64,000 nucleotides of DNA from Mycobacteriales bacterium (GTDB lineage: Bacteria; Actinomycetota; Actinomycetes; Mycobacteriales; SCTD01), in assembly GCA_030447385.1 (NCBI GenBank), contig JAUJOY010000001.1, positions 623,629 through 687,628 on the forward strand, read 5' to 3'. The translations under genes and the position numbers were made by a program. Within the stretch, counting starts at the first letter, position 1. Each line of letters opens with the position of its first letter. Shown piece after piece: positions 56,142-64,000 of the stretch. The notes below the pieces were generated by a model that saw nothing but the letters and a program-made list of their open reading frames with translations, did not search any database and was not told where the DNA came from.

Positions 56142-56915
56142 ATGCCTGTTAGCGCGACCGCACCCGTACGCGGTGCAGGAGAGTTCTTCGCGTTCTCGCT
56201 GGACATCCTGCGCAGCCTGTTCAAGCGGCCGTTCCAGGGCGCGGAGTTCGTCCAGCAGGCCTGGTTCATCGCCAGCGTCACGATCCTGCCGACGGCCCTC
56301 GTCTCGATCCCGTTCGGCGCGGTGCTCGCGCTGCAGATCGGCAACCTGACCAAGCAGATCGGCGCGCAGTCCTTCACCGGTGCGGTGGCCGTGCTGGGCA
56401 TCGTGCGCGAGGCCAGCCCGATCGTGACCGCGCTGCTGATCGCGGGGGCCGGCGGCTCGGCGATCTGCGCCGACCTCGGGTCGCGCAAGATCCGGGACGA
56501 GATCGACGCGATGGAGGTGCTCGGGGTCAGCCCGCTGCAGCGCCTGGTCGTCCCGCGGGTGCTCGCCACGATGCTCGTCGCGTTCTTCCTCAACGGACTG
56601 GTGTCCGTCGTGGGCGTCTGCGGCGGCTACTTCTTCAACGTCATCCTGCAGGGCGGCACCCCCGGTGCCTACCTTGCGTCGTTCACCGCCCTCGCGCAGC
56701 TGCCCGACCTCTACGTCGGTCAGCTCAAGGCGGTCATCTTCGGGATGATCGCTGCGCTGGTGGCCTCCTACAAGGGCCTGAACGCCGGAGGTGGGCCGAA
56801 GGGCGTCGGCGACGCCGTCAACCAGAGCGTGGTCATCAGCTTCATGCTGCTGTTCCTGACCAACTTCATCATCACCGCCATCTACTTCCAAGTCGTCCCG
56901 CAGAAGGGCGGGTAG
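56142..56915 (+). CDS. yrbEA: YrbEA/MlaE-family lipid transporter permease
   Basis: 257-aa integral membrane permease of the MlaE family; two YrbE proteins form the channel of an Mce importer. GAVLALQIGNLTKQIGAQ, REASPIVTALLIAGAGGSAICADLGSRKIRDEIDAMEVLG and the C-terminal helices are typical. ATG 56142 has no clear ribosome binding site. A 59-base gap follows the ATPase gene. Confidence 0.92.
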   Translation: MPVSATAPVRGAGEFFAFSLDILRSLFKRPFQGAEFVQQAWFIASVTILPTALVSIPFGAVLALQIGNLTKQIGAQSFTGAVAVLGIVREASPIVTALLIAGAGGSAICADLGSRKIRDEIDAMEVLGVSPLQRLVVPRVLATMLVAFFLNGLVSVVGVCGGYFFNVILQGGTPGAYLASFTALAQLPDLYVGQLKAVIFGMIAALVASYKGLNAGGGPKGVGDAVNQSVVISFMLLFLTNFIITAIYFQVVPQKGG

Positions 56916-56920
56916 CGGGC

Positions 56921-57793
56921 ATGAGCGCCGTCGGCACTCCGCTGCCCCCCCGCCTGGCGGGGCCGGCACGAGCAGCGCGCAAGGTCGCGTCACGGCCGCT
57001 GGCTGCCCTCGACGACCTGGGCGGGCAGCTGTCGTTCTATGCCCGCTCGCTCGGCTGGACCTACCGCGTCCTGCTCCGCTACAAGAAGGAGGTCGTCCGG
57101 CTGCTGGCCGAGGTGAGCCTTGGCAGCGGAGCCCTGGCGCTGGTCGGCGGAACGGTCGGCGTGATCGCCTTCCTCACCTTCTTCACCGGGACCGAGGTCG
57201 GCCTGCAGGGCTACGCCGCGCTCAACCAGCTCGGCGTCGCCAACTTCACGGCGTTCATCTCGGCCTACTTCAACACCCGCGAGATCGCTCCGCTGGTGGC
57301 CGCCCTTGCGCTGTCGGCGACGGTCGGCTGCGGCTTCACCGCGCAGCTCGGTGCGATGCGCATCTCCGAGGAGGTCGACGCGCTCGAGGTCATGGGCGTG
57401 CCGTCCCTGCCGTTCCTCGTCACCACCCGGATGATCGCCGGCTTCATCGCGGTGACACCGCTCTACGTCATCGGCCTGCTCTCGTCCTACTTCGCCGCCC
57501 GCCTGATCACCACCGGGTTCTACGGGCAGTCGACCGGCACCTACGACCAGTACTTCAACCAGTACCTCCCGCCGGTGGACGTGCTCTACAGCTTCCTCAA
57601 GGTGCTGGTCTTCGCGGTCATCATCATCTTGATCCACTGCTACTACGGCTACTACGCCAGCGGAGGTCCGGCCGGCGTCGGCGTGGCCGTCGGACGAGCG
57701 GTCCGCACCGCGATCGTCGCGGTCAACGTCGTCGACTTCTTCCTGTCGCTCGCCATCTGGGGTGCGACCACGACCGTGCGAATAGCCGGCTGA
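56921..57793 (+). CDS. yrbEB: YrbEB/MlaE-family lipid transporter permease
   Basis: 290-aa partner permease. The MlaE core AALALSATVGCGFTAQLGAMRISEEVDALEVMG is preceded by an N-terminal amphipathic stretch. ATG 56921, five bases after yrbEA; the stop overlaps the mceA start (TGATG). Confidence 0.92.
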   Translation: MSAVGTPLPPRLAGPARAARKVASRPLAALDDLGGQLSFYARSLGWTYRVLLRYKKEVVRLLAEVSLGSGALALVGGTVGVIAFLTFFTGTEVGLQGYAALNQLGVANFTAFISAYFNTREIAPLVAALALSATVGCGFTAQLGAMRISEEVDALEVMGVPSLPFLVTTRMIAGFIAVTPLYVIGLLSSYFAARLITTGFYGQSTGTYDQYFNQYLPPVDVLYSFLKVLVFAVIIILIHCYYGYYASGGPAGVGVAVGRAVRTAIVAVNVVDFFLSLAIWGATTTVRIAG

Positions 57794-59097
57794 TGGCCGC
57801 CCCCCTGCCTGCGGGCCGGACGGCCGTCGCGCGGCGGCGGCTCTCCGGCGTCGTCTTCCTGCTGGTGCTCGCCGGTCTCATCGGCCTGACGATCGCGCTC
57901 TACCAGAAGGCCTTCACCCCTGTCGTACGCGTCTCGCTCGAGGCCGACCGCGTCGGCAACCAGCTGGCCGCACCGAGCGACGTCAAGCTGCGCGGGCTGA
58001 TCATCGGTGAGGTCCGCAAGGTGACCTCCGCCGGCGAGGGGGCCATCCTGGACCTCGCGCTGGACCCGGAGCAGATGACGCTTCTTCCGGCCAACGTGCA
58101 GGCTCAGCTCGTGCCGAAGACGCTGTTCGGCGAGAAGTACGTCAGCCTCGTCATCCCCGAGGACCCCGCGCCGGAGCGGCTCGCCGACGGGGACGTCATC
58201 ACCCAGGACCGGTCGGAGACCGCGCGCGAGACAGAGAAGGCGCTCAACAACCTGCTTCCCCTGCTGCAGGCGCTGCGGCCGCAGGACGTCAGCGTCACCC
58301 TCAATGCGCTGTCGAGCGCGCTGCGCGGCCGGGGCGAGCGGCTCGGCGACAACCTGGTGCTCGTCGACGACTACCTCAAGCAGTTCAACCCGTCGGTTCC
58401 GGCCCTCGGTGAGAACTTCCGGGGGCTGGCCGACTTCGCGGACACCCTCGACAAGGCCACGCCGGATCTGCTGGTGGTCCTCGACAACCTCAGCTTCGTG
58501 AACCGCTCGCTGGTGGACCAGGAAGAGGCCCTGTCCACCTTCCTCACCTCGACCACCGGCGTGGCGAAGGAGACGGAGGCGTTCTTGACCGAGAACGAGA
58601 CCCGGCTTGTACGCCTGGCGGCCGACAGCCTGCCCCCGCTGCAGGTGTTCGCCAGGTATGCGCCCGAGTACCCCTGCCTCGCGCGCGGCCTGGCCCTCTC
58701 GGACGGGAGAATCGGCGCGACCTTCGGCGGACTGCAGCCGGGCCTGCACATCACCCTGGAGTTCGTGGAGCAGCGGGCGGGCTACCGGCCGCGGCTCGAC
58801 GAGCCGGCGTACCGGGAGGACCGCGGGCCGCAGTGCTACGGCCTGCCCACCCCGCAGGTCCCGGCGCCTGACATCAACTTCCAGGACGGCTTCGTCGACA
58901 GCAACGGCCCCGACGACACGCGCGCACCCGAGCCCGAGTCCGAACCCGGCCTGCCGTCCTCGACCACCGTCTCGCAGCGGTCGGTCATGAGCTCGGTGCT
59001 GGCTCCGGTGATGGGCGTGTCGCCCGACGAGGTCCCGGACCTGGCCTACCTGCTGTTCGGCCCGATGGCCCGCGGGACGGAGGTGGGGCTGTCGTGA
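57793..59097 (+). CDS. mceA: MceA-family lipid-binding protein
   Basis: 434-aa Mce protein: an N-terminal membrane helix (residues 16-36), an MCE/MlaD beta domain with VRVSLEADRVGNQLAAPSDVKLRGLIIGEVRKV, a long helical part, and a Pro/Glu-rich end. Six such proteins form a tube or shuttle across the cell envelope for lipids. ATG 57793 overlaps yrbEB, and the stop overlaps mceB (GTGA). Confidence 0.92.
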   Translation: MAAPLPAGRTAVARRRLSGVVFLLVLAGLIGLTIALYQKAFTPVVRVSLEADRVGNQLAAPSDVKLRGLIIGEVRKVTSAGEGAILDLALDPEQMTLLPANVQAQLVPKTLFGEKYVSLVIPEDPAPERLADGDVITQDRSETARETEKALNNLLPLLQALRPQDVSVTLNALSSALRGRGERLGDNLVLVDDYLKQFNPSVPALGENFRGLADFADTLDKATPDLLVVLDNLSFVNRSLVDQEEALSTFLTSTTGVAKETEAFLTENETRLVRLAADSLPPLQVFARYAPEYPCLARGLALSDGRIGATFGGLQPGLHITLEFVEQRAGYRPRLDEPAYREDRGPQCYGLPTPQVPAPDINFQDGFVDSNGPDDTRAPEPESEPGLPSSTTVSQRSVMSSVLAPVMGVSPDEVPDLAYLLFGPMARGTEVGLS

Positions 59098-60167
59098 AGA
59101 CCTCCGCCGCGCTGGTCAAGCTGGTCATCTTCATGGTCGTCACGTCGATCCTCACGCTCGCCCTGGCGACGACGATCGGCAACGTCCGCTTCGGCGGGAG
59201 CACCTCCTACAAGGCGGTCTTCGGCGACGTCACGGGGTTGCTGCCCGGCAACGAGGTCCGCATCGCCGGCGTCCGTGTCGGTCAGGTCGACGCCATCGAG
59301 GTGCATCAGCGCAACCTCGCACTTGTCGAGTTCCGGCTCGAGGGCGACCGCGAGATCGCGCAGAGCACCATCGCGCGGCTGCGCTACCGCAACATCGTCG
59401 GCGAGCGCTACCTGGCGCTGACCGAGGGCACGGGCTCGGCCGAGCCGCTCGAGGAGGGCGCGACGCTGCCCCTGGCCCAGACCCGCAACGCGCTGGACCT
59501 GACGGTGCTGTTCAACGGCTTCCGTCCGCTGTTCCAGGCGCTCGACCCGCAGACGGTCAACCAGGCAGCCTTCGAGCTCATCCAGACGCTGCAGGGCGAG
59601 GGCGGCACGGTGGAGAGCCTCATGGCGCGTACCGCCTCCCTCACGACGACGCTGGCCGACCGCGACGAGGTCATCGGCCGGGTGCTGGAGAACCTCGAGA
59701 AGGTCCTCGCCACCCTCGACGACCGCGGTACCGAACTCGCTGACCTGATCGTGCAGCTGCGCCGGCTGGCTGCCGGATTCGCCGAGGACCGCGAGCAGAT
59801 CGGCCGGTCGCTGGACGGCATCAGCGACCTGACGTCGGCCACCGCCGGCCTGCTGAACGAGGTGCGCGCACCGCTGCGCACCGACATCCGCGAGCTCGGG
59901 AAGCTGGCCACCACGCTCGATGACAACAAGTCGATCGTCGACGGGGTCCTGCAGCGGCTGCCGGGCAAGCTCGACGCGATCGTCGGAACCGCCACCTACG
60001 GCTCGTTCTTCAACTTCTACCTGTGCGGCTTCGACGGCAGGCTGATCATCGACGACGGGTCCGCCACCGGCCGCAACCTGCTGGCCGACGAGCAGTTCGT
60101 CAACGACGTCGCCCGTTGCAAGCGCGAGGGTGGTCCCCCCGCGGCGGCCGCGGGAGGAACCCGATGA
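59094..60167 (+). CDS. mceB: MceB-family lipid-binding protein
   Basis: 357 aa: membrane helix at residues 7-25, MCE domain YKAVFGDVTGLLPGNEVRIAGVRVGQVDAI with FRLEGDREIAQST and RYRNIVGERYLAL, then a long coiled-coil-like helical region (LADRDEVIGRVLENLEKVLATLDD). The end SFFNFYLCGFDGRL is a common Mce C-terminal element. GTG 59094 and stop overlap both neighbours. Confidence 0.92.
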   Translation: MKTSAALVKLVIFMVVTSILTLALATTIGNVRFGGSTSYKAVFGDVTGLLPGNEVRIAGVRVGQVDAIEVHQRNLALVEFRLEGDREIAQSTIARLRYRNIVGERYLALTEGTGSAEPLEEGATLPLAQTRNALDLTVLFNGFRPLFQALDPQTVNQAAFELIQTLQGEGGTVESLMARTASLTTTLADRDEVIGRVLENLEKVLATLDDRGTELADLIVQLRRLAAGFAEDREQIGRSLDGISDLTSATAGLLNEVRAPLRTDIRELGKLATTLDDNKSIVDGVLQRLPGKLDAIVGTATYGSFFNFYLCGFDGRLIIDDGSATGRNLLADEQFVNDVARCKREGGPPAAAAGGTR

Positions 60168-61186
60168 CGCCGTTCCGAGAGCGCAACAAGACCGTCATCG
60201 GCGGTGTCGGCATCCTCGCCATCGTCGCGCTGCTGGCCGGCTCGTTCAGCATCGACACCGTCGTGGGCGGCGAGGAGTACAAGGCGGAGTTCACCGAGGC
60301 GGCCGGCCTCGCGCCGAACGACGAGGTGCGCATCGCCGGGGTCAAGGTCGGCAAGGTGCTCTCGGTGGACCTCGCCGGAGACCGGGTCCAGGTCGGGTTC
60401 CGCGTCAAGGACGCCGAGATGGGCAACCGCACGCGGGCCGACATCCGGATCAAGACCGTGCTGGGCCGCAAGTTCCTGTCGCTCTCCCCGGACGGCGACG
60501 GCACGTTCGAGCCCGGGTCGGTCATCCCGCTGAACCGGACCTCCTCCCCGTTCGACATCACCAACGCGTTCGGGGACCTGTCGACGACGGTCGAGGAGAT
60601 CGACTCGCAGCGCCTGGCCGAGTCCTTCACGGTCCTGGCGGACACCTTCCGCGACACCCCCGACGACGTACGCGCCTCGCTCGAGGGCCTGTCCCGCCTC
60701 TCGCGGGCCATCGCCGCGCGCGACGAGCAGCTCAGCGCCCTGCTCGATCGCACGCAGGGCGTCAGCCAGGTCCTCGCCGAGCGCGACCAGGACCTCACGG
60801 CGTTCCTCGCGGACAGCTCGCTGGTCCTGCAGGAGCTGCAGCGGCGGCGCGAGGCGATCAGCCGCCTGCTGGACACGACCACCCAGCTGTCCGAGCAGCT
60901 GGTCGCGCTGGTGCGCGAGAACCGCGCCGAGCTCCAGCCCGCGCTGGAGCGGTTGCGGGGAGTCGTCCAGGTCCTGCGCAAGAACCAGGACAACCTCGAC
61001 GCGAGCCTCGTGCGGCTGGCGCCCTTCGTCCGCGTGTTCTCCGACAACCTCGGCAACGGCCGCTGGTTCGACACCCTCGTCCAGAACCTCACGCCGCCTG
61101 GCGGTCACTTCGTGGAGGGCGAGTTCGGCAAGGACGGCTCCTCGAGGCCCACCGGTGGGTCCGCTCCCGTCGGAGGCACGCCATGA
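60164..61186 (+). CDS. mceC: MceC-family lipid-binding protein
   Basis: 340 aa: membrane helix (about residues 11-30), MCE domain YKAEFTEAAGLAPNDEVRIAGVKVGKVLSV with IKTVLGRKFLSL, then a long helical region with heptad-like patterns. The end is Gly/Ser/Pro-rich. ATG 60164 overlaps mceB; the stop overlaps mceD. Confidence 0.92.
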   Translation: MTPFRERNKTVIGGVGILAIVALLAGSFSIDTVVGGEEYKAEFTEAAGLAPNDEVRIAGVKVGKVLSVDLAGDRVQVGFRVKDAEMGNRTRADIRIKTVLGRKFLSLSPDGDGTFEPGSVIPLNRTSSPFDITNAFGDLSTTVEEIDSQRLAESFTVLADTFRDTPDDVRASLEGLSRLSRAIAARDEQLSALLDRTQGVSQVLAERDQDLTAFLADSSLVLQELQRRREAISRLLDTTTQLSEQLVALVRENRAELQPALERLRGVVQVLRKNQDNLDASLVRLAPFVRVFSDNLGNGRWFDTLVQNLTPPGGHFVEGEFGKDGSSRPTGGSAPVGGTP

Positions 61187-62367
61187 CCGGCTCCTTCCGC
61201 ACCGGCCCCGTGCGCCTGGTGCTCGTCGTCCTCGCGCTCGCGCTCAGCGGCGGCCTTGCGGGGTGCGGGGCGATCGGCGGTGGGCCGGCGAAGAAGTCCC
61301 TCGTCGCCGACTTCGAGCGGGCCGTCGGCCTCTACGTCTCCAGCGACGTGCGCGTGCTGGGCGTGCGTATCGGGGAGGTCACCGCGATCGCTCCGCAGGG
61401 CGACTCGGTGCGGGTGACGATGACCTACGACGCGAAGTACGACGTGCCCGCGGACGCCATGGCCGTGATCGTGGCCCCGTCGATCGTCAGCGACCGCTAC
61501 GTCCAGCTCACGCCGGTCTTCCAGGGCGGCAACGTGCTGGACGACGGAGCCCGGCTGGGCACCGACCGCACCGACGTGCCGGTCGAGCTCGACCAGATCT
61601 ACAGCTCCCTCAACGAGCTCAACCTCGCCCTGGGCCCGAAGGGCGCGAACAAGGACGGGGCGCTGTCAGACCTCATCGACGTCGGTGCCGACAACCTCCA
61701 GGGCAACGGCGAGCTGCTCAACAGCACCCTGAAGGACTTCTCCCAGCTCGTGTCGACGGTGAGCAACCAGCGCGACGACCTGTTCGGGACGGTCGCCAAC
61801 CTGCAGGACTTCACCACCACGATCGCGCAGAGCGACCGGACCGTACGCACGTTCAACCGCGACCTGGCCGTTGTCGCCGACCAGCTCGCCGCCGAGCGGG
61901 AGGACCTGGCGCGAGCGGTCTCGCAGCTGTCCGTCGCTCTGGGGGAGGTGGCGACGTTCGTCCGCGACAACAAGGAGGACCTCACCGCCAACGTCAGCGA
62001 CCTGGCCTCGGTCACCTCGGTGCTGGTGAAGCAGCGGGCGGCGCTGGAGGAGTTCCTGGACGTCGCCCCCACGGCCCTGTCCAACCTGCAGCTCGCGTAC
62101 AACCCCGACTCCGGCACGCTGGACACCCGGGACAACAGCCTGGCTGCCGCCGAGGGTGACCCGTTCGGGGCGTTCTGCACGGCGCTGGTCAACGCCGGTG
62201 AGGACCCGGCTCTGTGCGAGCAGCTGACCGGCGCGCTCCGGGGGCTCCCGCTGCCGCCTCCCCTCGGCACGGGGGGCGGCGGCGCTCCCCCCGGCGCGGC
62301 GCAGCTCCCGGCACCGCCGGCCGGCGACAGCACCCTCGGCGGCATCCTCAGCGGAGGTGCGCGATGA
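61183..62367 (+). CDS. mceD: MceD-position lipid-binding protein with lipobox
   Basis: 394-aa Mce protein. Unlike typical MceD it has a clear lipoprotein signal, LALSGGLAGCG, with the acylated Cys28. The MCE domain (VADFERAVGLYVSSDVRVLGVRIGEVTAI) and a helical region follow. The tail is Gly/Pro-rich. In mycobacterial mce operons only the E protein (LprK type) is usually the lipoprotein. ATG 61183 overlaps mceC. Confidence 0.88.
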   Translation: MTGSFRTGPVRLVLVVLALALSGGLAGCGAIGGGPAKKSLVADFERAVGLYVSSDVRVLGVRIGEVTAIAPQGDSVRVTMTYDAKYDVPADAMAVIVAPSIVSDRYVQLTPVFQGGNVLDDGARLGTDRTDVPVELDQIYSSLNELNLALGPKGANKDGALSDLIDVGADNLQGNGELLNSTLKDFSQLVSTVSNQRDDLFGTVANLQDFTTTIAQSDRTVRTFNRDLAVVADQLAAEREDLARAVSQLSVALGEVATFVRDNKEDLTANVSDLASVTSVLVKQRAALEEFLDVAPTALSNLQLAYNPDSGTLDTRDNSLAAAEGDPFGAFCTALVNAGEDPALCEQLTGALRGLPLPPPLGTGGGGAPPGAAQLPAPPAGDSTLGGILSGGAR

Positions 62368-63605
62368 GAGCGACGACCTCCCGGGGCGCCGCCACCCTGC
62401 TCGCCGTGGCCCTCGGCGCCGGGACCCTCGCGGGCTGCGGCTTCGAGGGTGCCTCCAGCATCCCGCTGCCCGGCGGGCAGGGCAACGGCAAGGGGGCCTA
62501 CGAGGTGACGCTCGAGTTCTCCGACGTCCTGGACCTCGTACCGCAGTCCGCGGTGAAGGTGAACGACGTCACGGTCGGCAGCGTGCAGTCGCTCGACGTG
62601 GAGAACTTCACGGCCCGGGTCGTCGTGAGCCTGAACCGGGAGGTCACCCTGCCGGCGAACACCCGGGCCAGCCTGCGCCAGACCAGCCTGCTGGGCGAGA
62701 AGTTCGTGAGCTTCGAGCCGCCCCCCCAGAGCGAGGCGGTCGGGCGGCTGCGGGGCGGGGAGACGATCGGCCTGGACCGCACCACCCGCAGTGCCGAGAT
62801 CGAGGAGGTCCTGTCGGCGCTGTCCCTGGTGCTGAACGGCGGCAGCCTCGAGCAGCTCCAGGTGATCAACGCCGAGCTGATCGCCGCGCTCGAGGGTCGC
62901 GAGGACCGGGTCAAGGACCTGCTCCGCCAGCTCGACACCTTCGTCGGGGGACTGGACGCGCAGAAGGGCCAGATCGTCCGGGCGCTCGACAGCCTCGACC
63001 GGCTGAGCGCGCGACTGGTCACCGAGCAGGACACGATCGCCACCGCGCTGGCCGACATCCCGCCGGGGCTGGACGTGCTCACCGGGCAGCGGGAGAACCT
63101 CACCGAGGTGCTGACCTCGCTCGACCAGCTCGGGGATGTGGCGGTCCGCGTGATCCGCGCCTCGCAGGCCAACACCGTGGCCGACCTGCGGGCGCTCGAG
63201 CCGATCCTGACCCAGCTCAACGCGGCGGGGCGGGCGCTGCCCGAAGCGTTCGAGATGCTGGTCACCTACCCGTTCCCCCGGAACGTCACCGAGGGCATCC
63301 AGGGCGACTACGCCAACCTGTTCGTCACGCTCGACATCGATGCGCGCGGGCTCGGCCGCTTCACGGGCCTGCCCGTGCCGGACGACCTGCCCCTGATTCC
63401 GGGTCCCGCCCCGCCGCCGGGGGGGCCTCCCGGCTCACCGGCTCCGCCGCCGCTCCCGGGGGCACCGCCGCCGCCAGCGCTTCCGACGGAGCCGCTGCCG
63501 GGGCTGAGCCCGCCGCCGCCCCCGCCCGGGCTGCCACCCCTGCCCGGGCTGTCCACCCGGGACAGCGGCGGACTGCTCCGTCTGCTGATCGGAGTCTTCA
63601 CGTGA
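62364..63605 (+). CDS. mceE: MceE-family lipoprotein
   Basis: 413-aa Mce lipoprotein. Signal ending in LAGC (Cys25); MCE domain YEVTLEFSDVLDLVPQSAVKVNDVTVGSVQSL; then a helical region and a C-terminal Pro-rich low-complexity stretch of about 80 residues dominated by PPP, GPP and LPG. ATG 62364 overlaps mceD; the stop overlaps mceF. Confidence 0.92.
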   Translation: MRATTSRGAATLLAVALGAGTLAGCGFEGASSIPLPGGQGNGKGAYEVTLEFSDVLDLVPQSAVKVNDVTVGSVQSLDVENFTARVVVSLNREVTLPANTRASLRQTSLLGEKFVSFEPPPQSEAVGRLRGGETIGLDRTTRSAEIEEVLSALSLVLNGGSLEQLQVINAELIAALEGREDRVKDLLRQLDTFVGGLDAQKGQIVRALDSLDRLSARLVTEQDTIATALADIPPGLDVLTGQRENLTEVLTSLDQLGDVAVRVIRASQANTVADLRALEPILTQLNAAGRALPEAFEMLVTYPFPRNVTEGIQGDYANLFVTLDIDARGLGRFTGLPVPDDLPLIPGPAPPPGGPPGSPAPPPLPGAPPPPALPTEPLPGLSPPPPPPGLPPLPGLSTRDSGGLLRLLIGVFT

Positions 63606-64000
63606 TCTCCCGCCAGACGAAGGCGCAGCTGCTGGTCTTCCTGCTCATCGCGCTCGCCGGCTTGAGCTACACCGGCCTGCGCTACGCCGGCCTGGGCAAG
63701 TACTTCGTGGACCAGGGCTACGTCGTCTCCGCCGAGTTCCGCGACTCGGGCGGCATCTTCGAGGGCGCCGAGGTCACCTACCGCGGTGTGCCGGTGGGCG
63801 AGGTCACGCAGCTCTCGCTGATCGAGGGTGGTGTGCAGGTCGACCTCCTGCTGCGGCCCGGGACCGAGGTGCCGACCGGAGCCTCGGCGGTCGTGGCCAA
63901 CCGCTCCGCGATCGGCGAGCAGTACGTCGACCTGCTGCCCGCCCGTGCCGGCGCTCCCTACCTCGCGGCGGGGGACACCATCCCCATGGGGCAGACCTCG
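63602..64000 (+). CDS. mceF: MceF-family lipid-binding protein, cut by window end
   Basis: First 133 codons only. N-terminal membrane helix (residues 9-25, LLVFLLIALAGLSYTGL), then the MCE domain VSAEFRDSGGIFEGAEVTYRGVPVGEVTQL and ANRSAIGEQYVDLLP. GTG 63602 overlaps mceE. The gene continues past the window edge. Confidence 0.92.
   Translation, partial: MISRQTKAQLLVFLLIALAGLSYTGLRYAGLGKYFVDQGYVVSAEFRDSGGIFEGAEVTYRGVPVGEVTQLSLIEGGVQVDLLLRPGTEVPTGASAVVANRSAIGEQYVDLLPARAGAPYLAAGDTIPMGQTS

Overview
The window comes from a high-GC actinobacterium. Evidence: pervasive GTG starts and 4-base ATGA/GTGA overlaps, leaderless-looking genes with a TANNNT box about 7 bases before the start codon, a bldC homologue, menaquinone genes, a yrbE-mce operon, and a thrT-metT-rpmG-hadAB-trpT-secE-nusG-rplKA-rplJL-mkl order known from mycobacteria and relatives. 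It has no mycolate-specific genes and a Frankia/Geodermatophilus/Sporichthya-like feel, but the genus cannot be fixed from this sequence alone.

Layout. 71-4144: system II cytochrome c maturation cluster (resA, ccdA, resB, ccsB). 4175-8192: small membrane protein, bldC, a secreted Leu-rich LPxTG-type protein with an apparently structured 5' leader that can mask its ribosome binding site, a DUF4229 protein and an M15 peptidase. 8358-14076: complete peptide ABC transporter (dppABCDF-like). 14087-16477 (minus strand): a 73-aa Asp/Gly-rich small protein, a JmjC/cupin oxygenase and a sucrase/ferredoxin-like protein, the best candidate for an undescribed system here. 16633-18738: menG and a menJ-like reductase.

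18828-37123 reads as one long transcription unit: the 14-gene complex I operon nuoA-N, then a polyprenyl diphosphate synthase (menaquinone side chain), then an orphan trio resembling NuoB, NuoC and NuoI. Together with menG/menJ this puts quinone synthesis beside the main quinone-reducing complex. htpX, yajQ and tRNA-Tyr follow.

38833-46549 is a loosely packed accessory stretch between tRNA-Tyr and tRNA-Thr. It holds small hypothetical genes, a cupin, two related stress-type proteins, a DUF4034-like gene divergent from a membrane-anchored M16-like peptidase, and a frameshifted SnoaL-like gene. No integrase or second att copy is visible.

46550-54431 is housekeeping: tRNA-Thr, tRNA-Met, rpmG, hadA, hadB, a CysS-tail/glycosyltransferase-like fusion, an aspartate-type aminotransferase, tRNA-Trp, secE, nusG, rplK, rplA, a probable L10 leader, rplJ and rplL. 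From 54769 to the window end lies a lipid-uptake operon: an MceG/Mkl ATPase, two YrbE permeases and mceA-F, with mceF cut off by the window edge.
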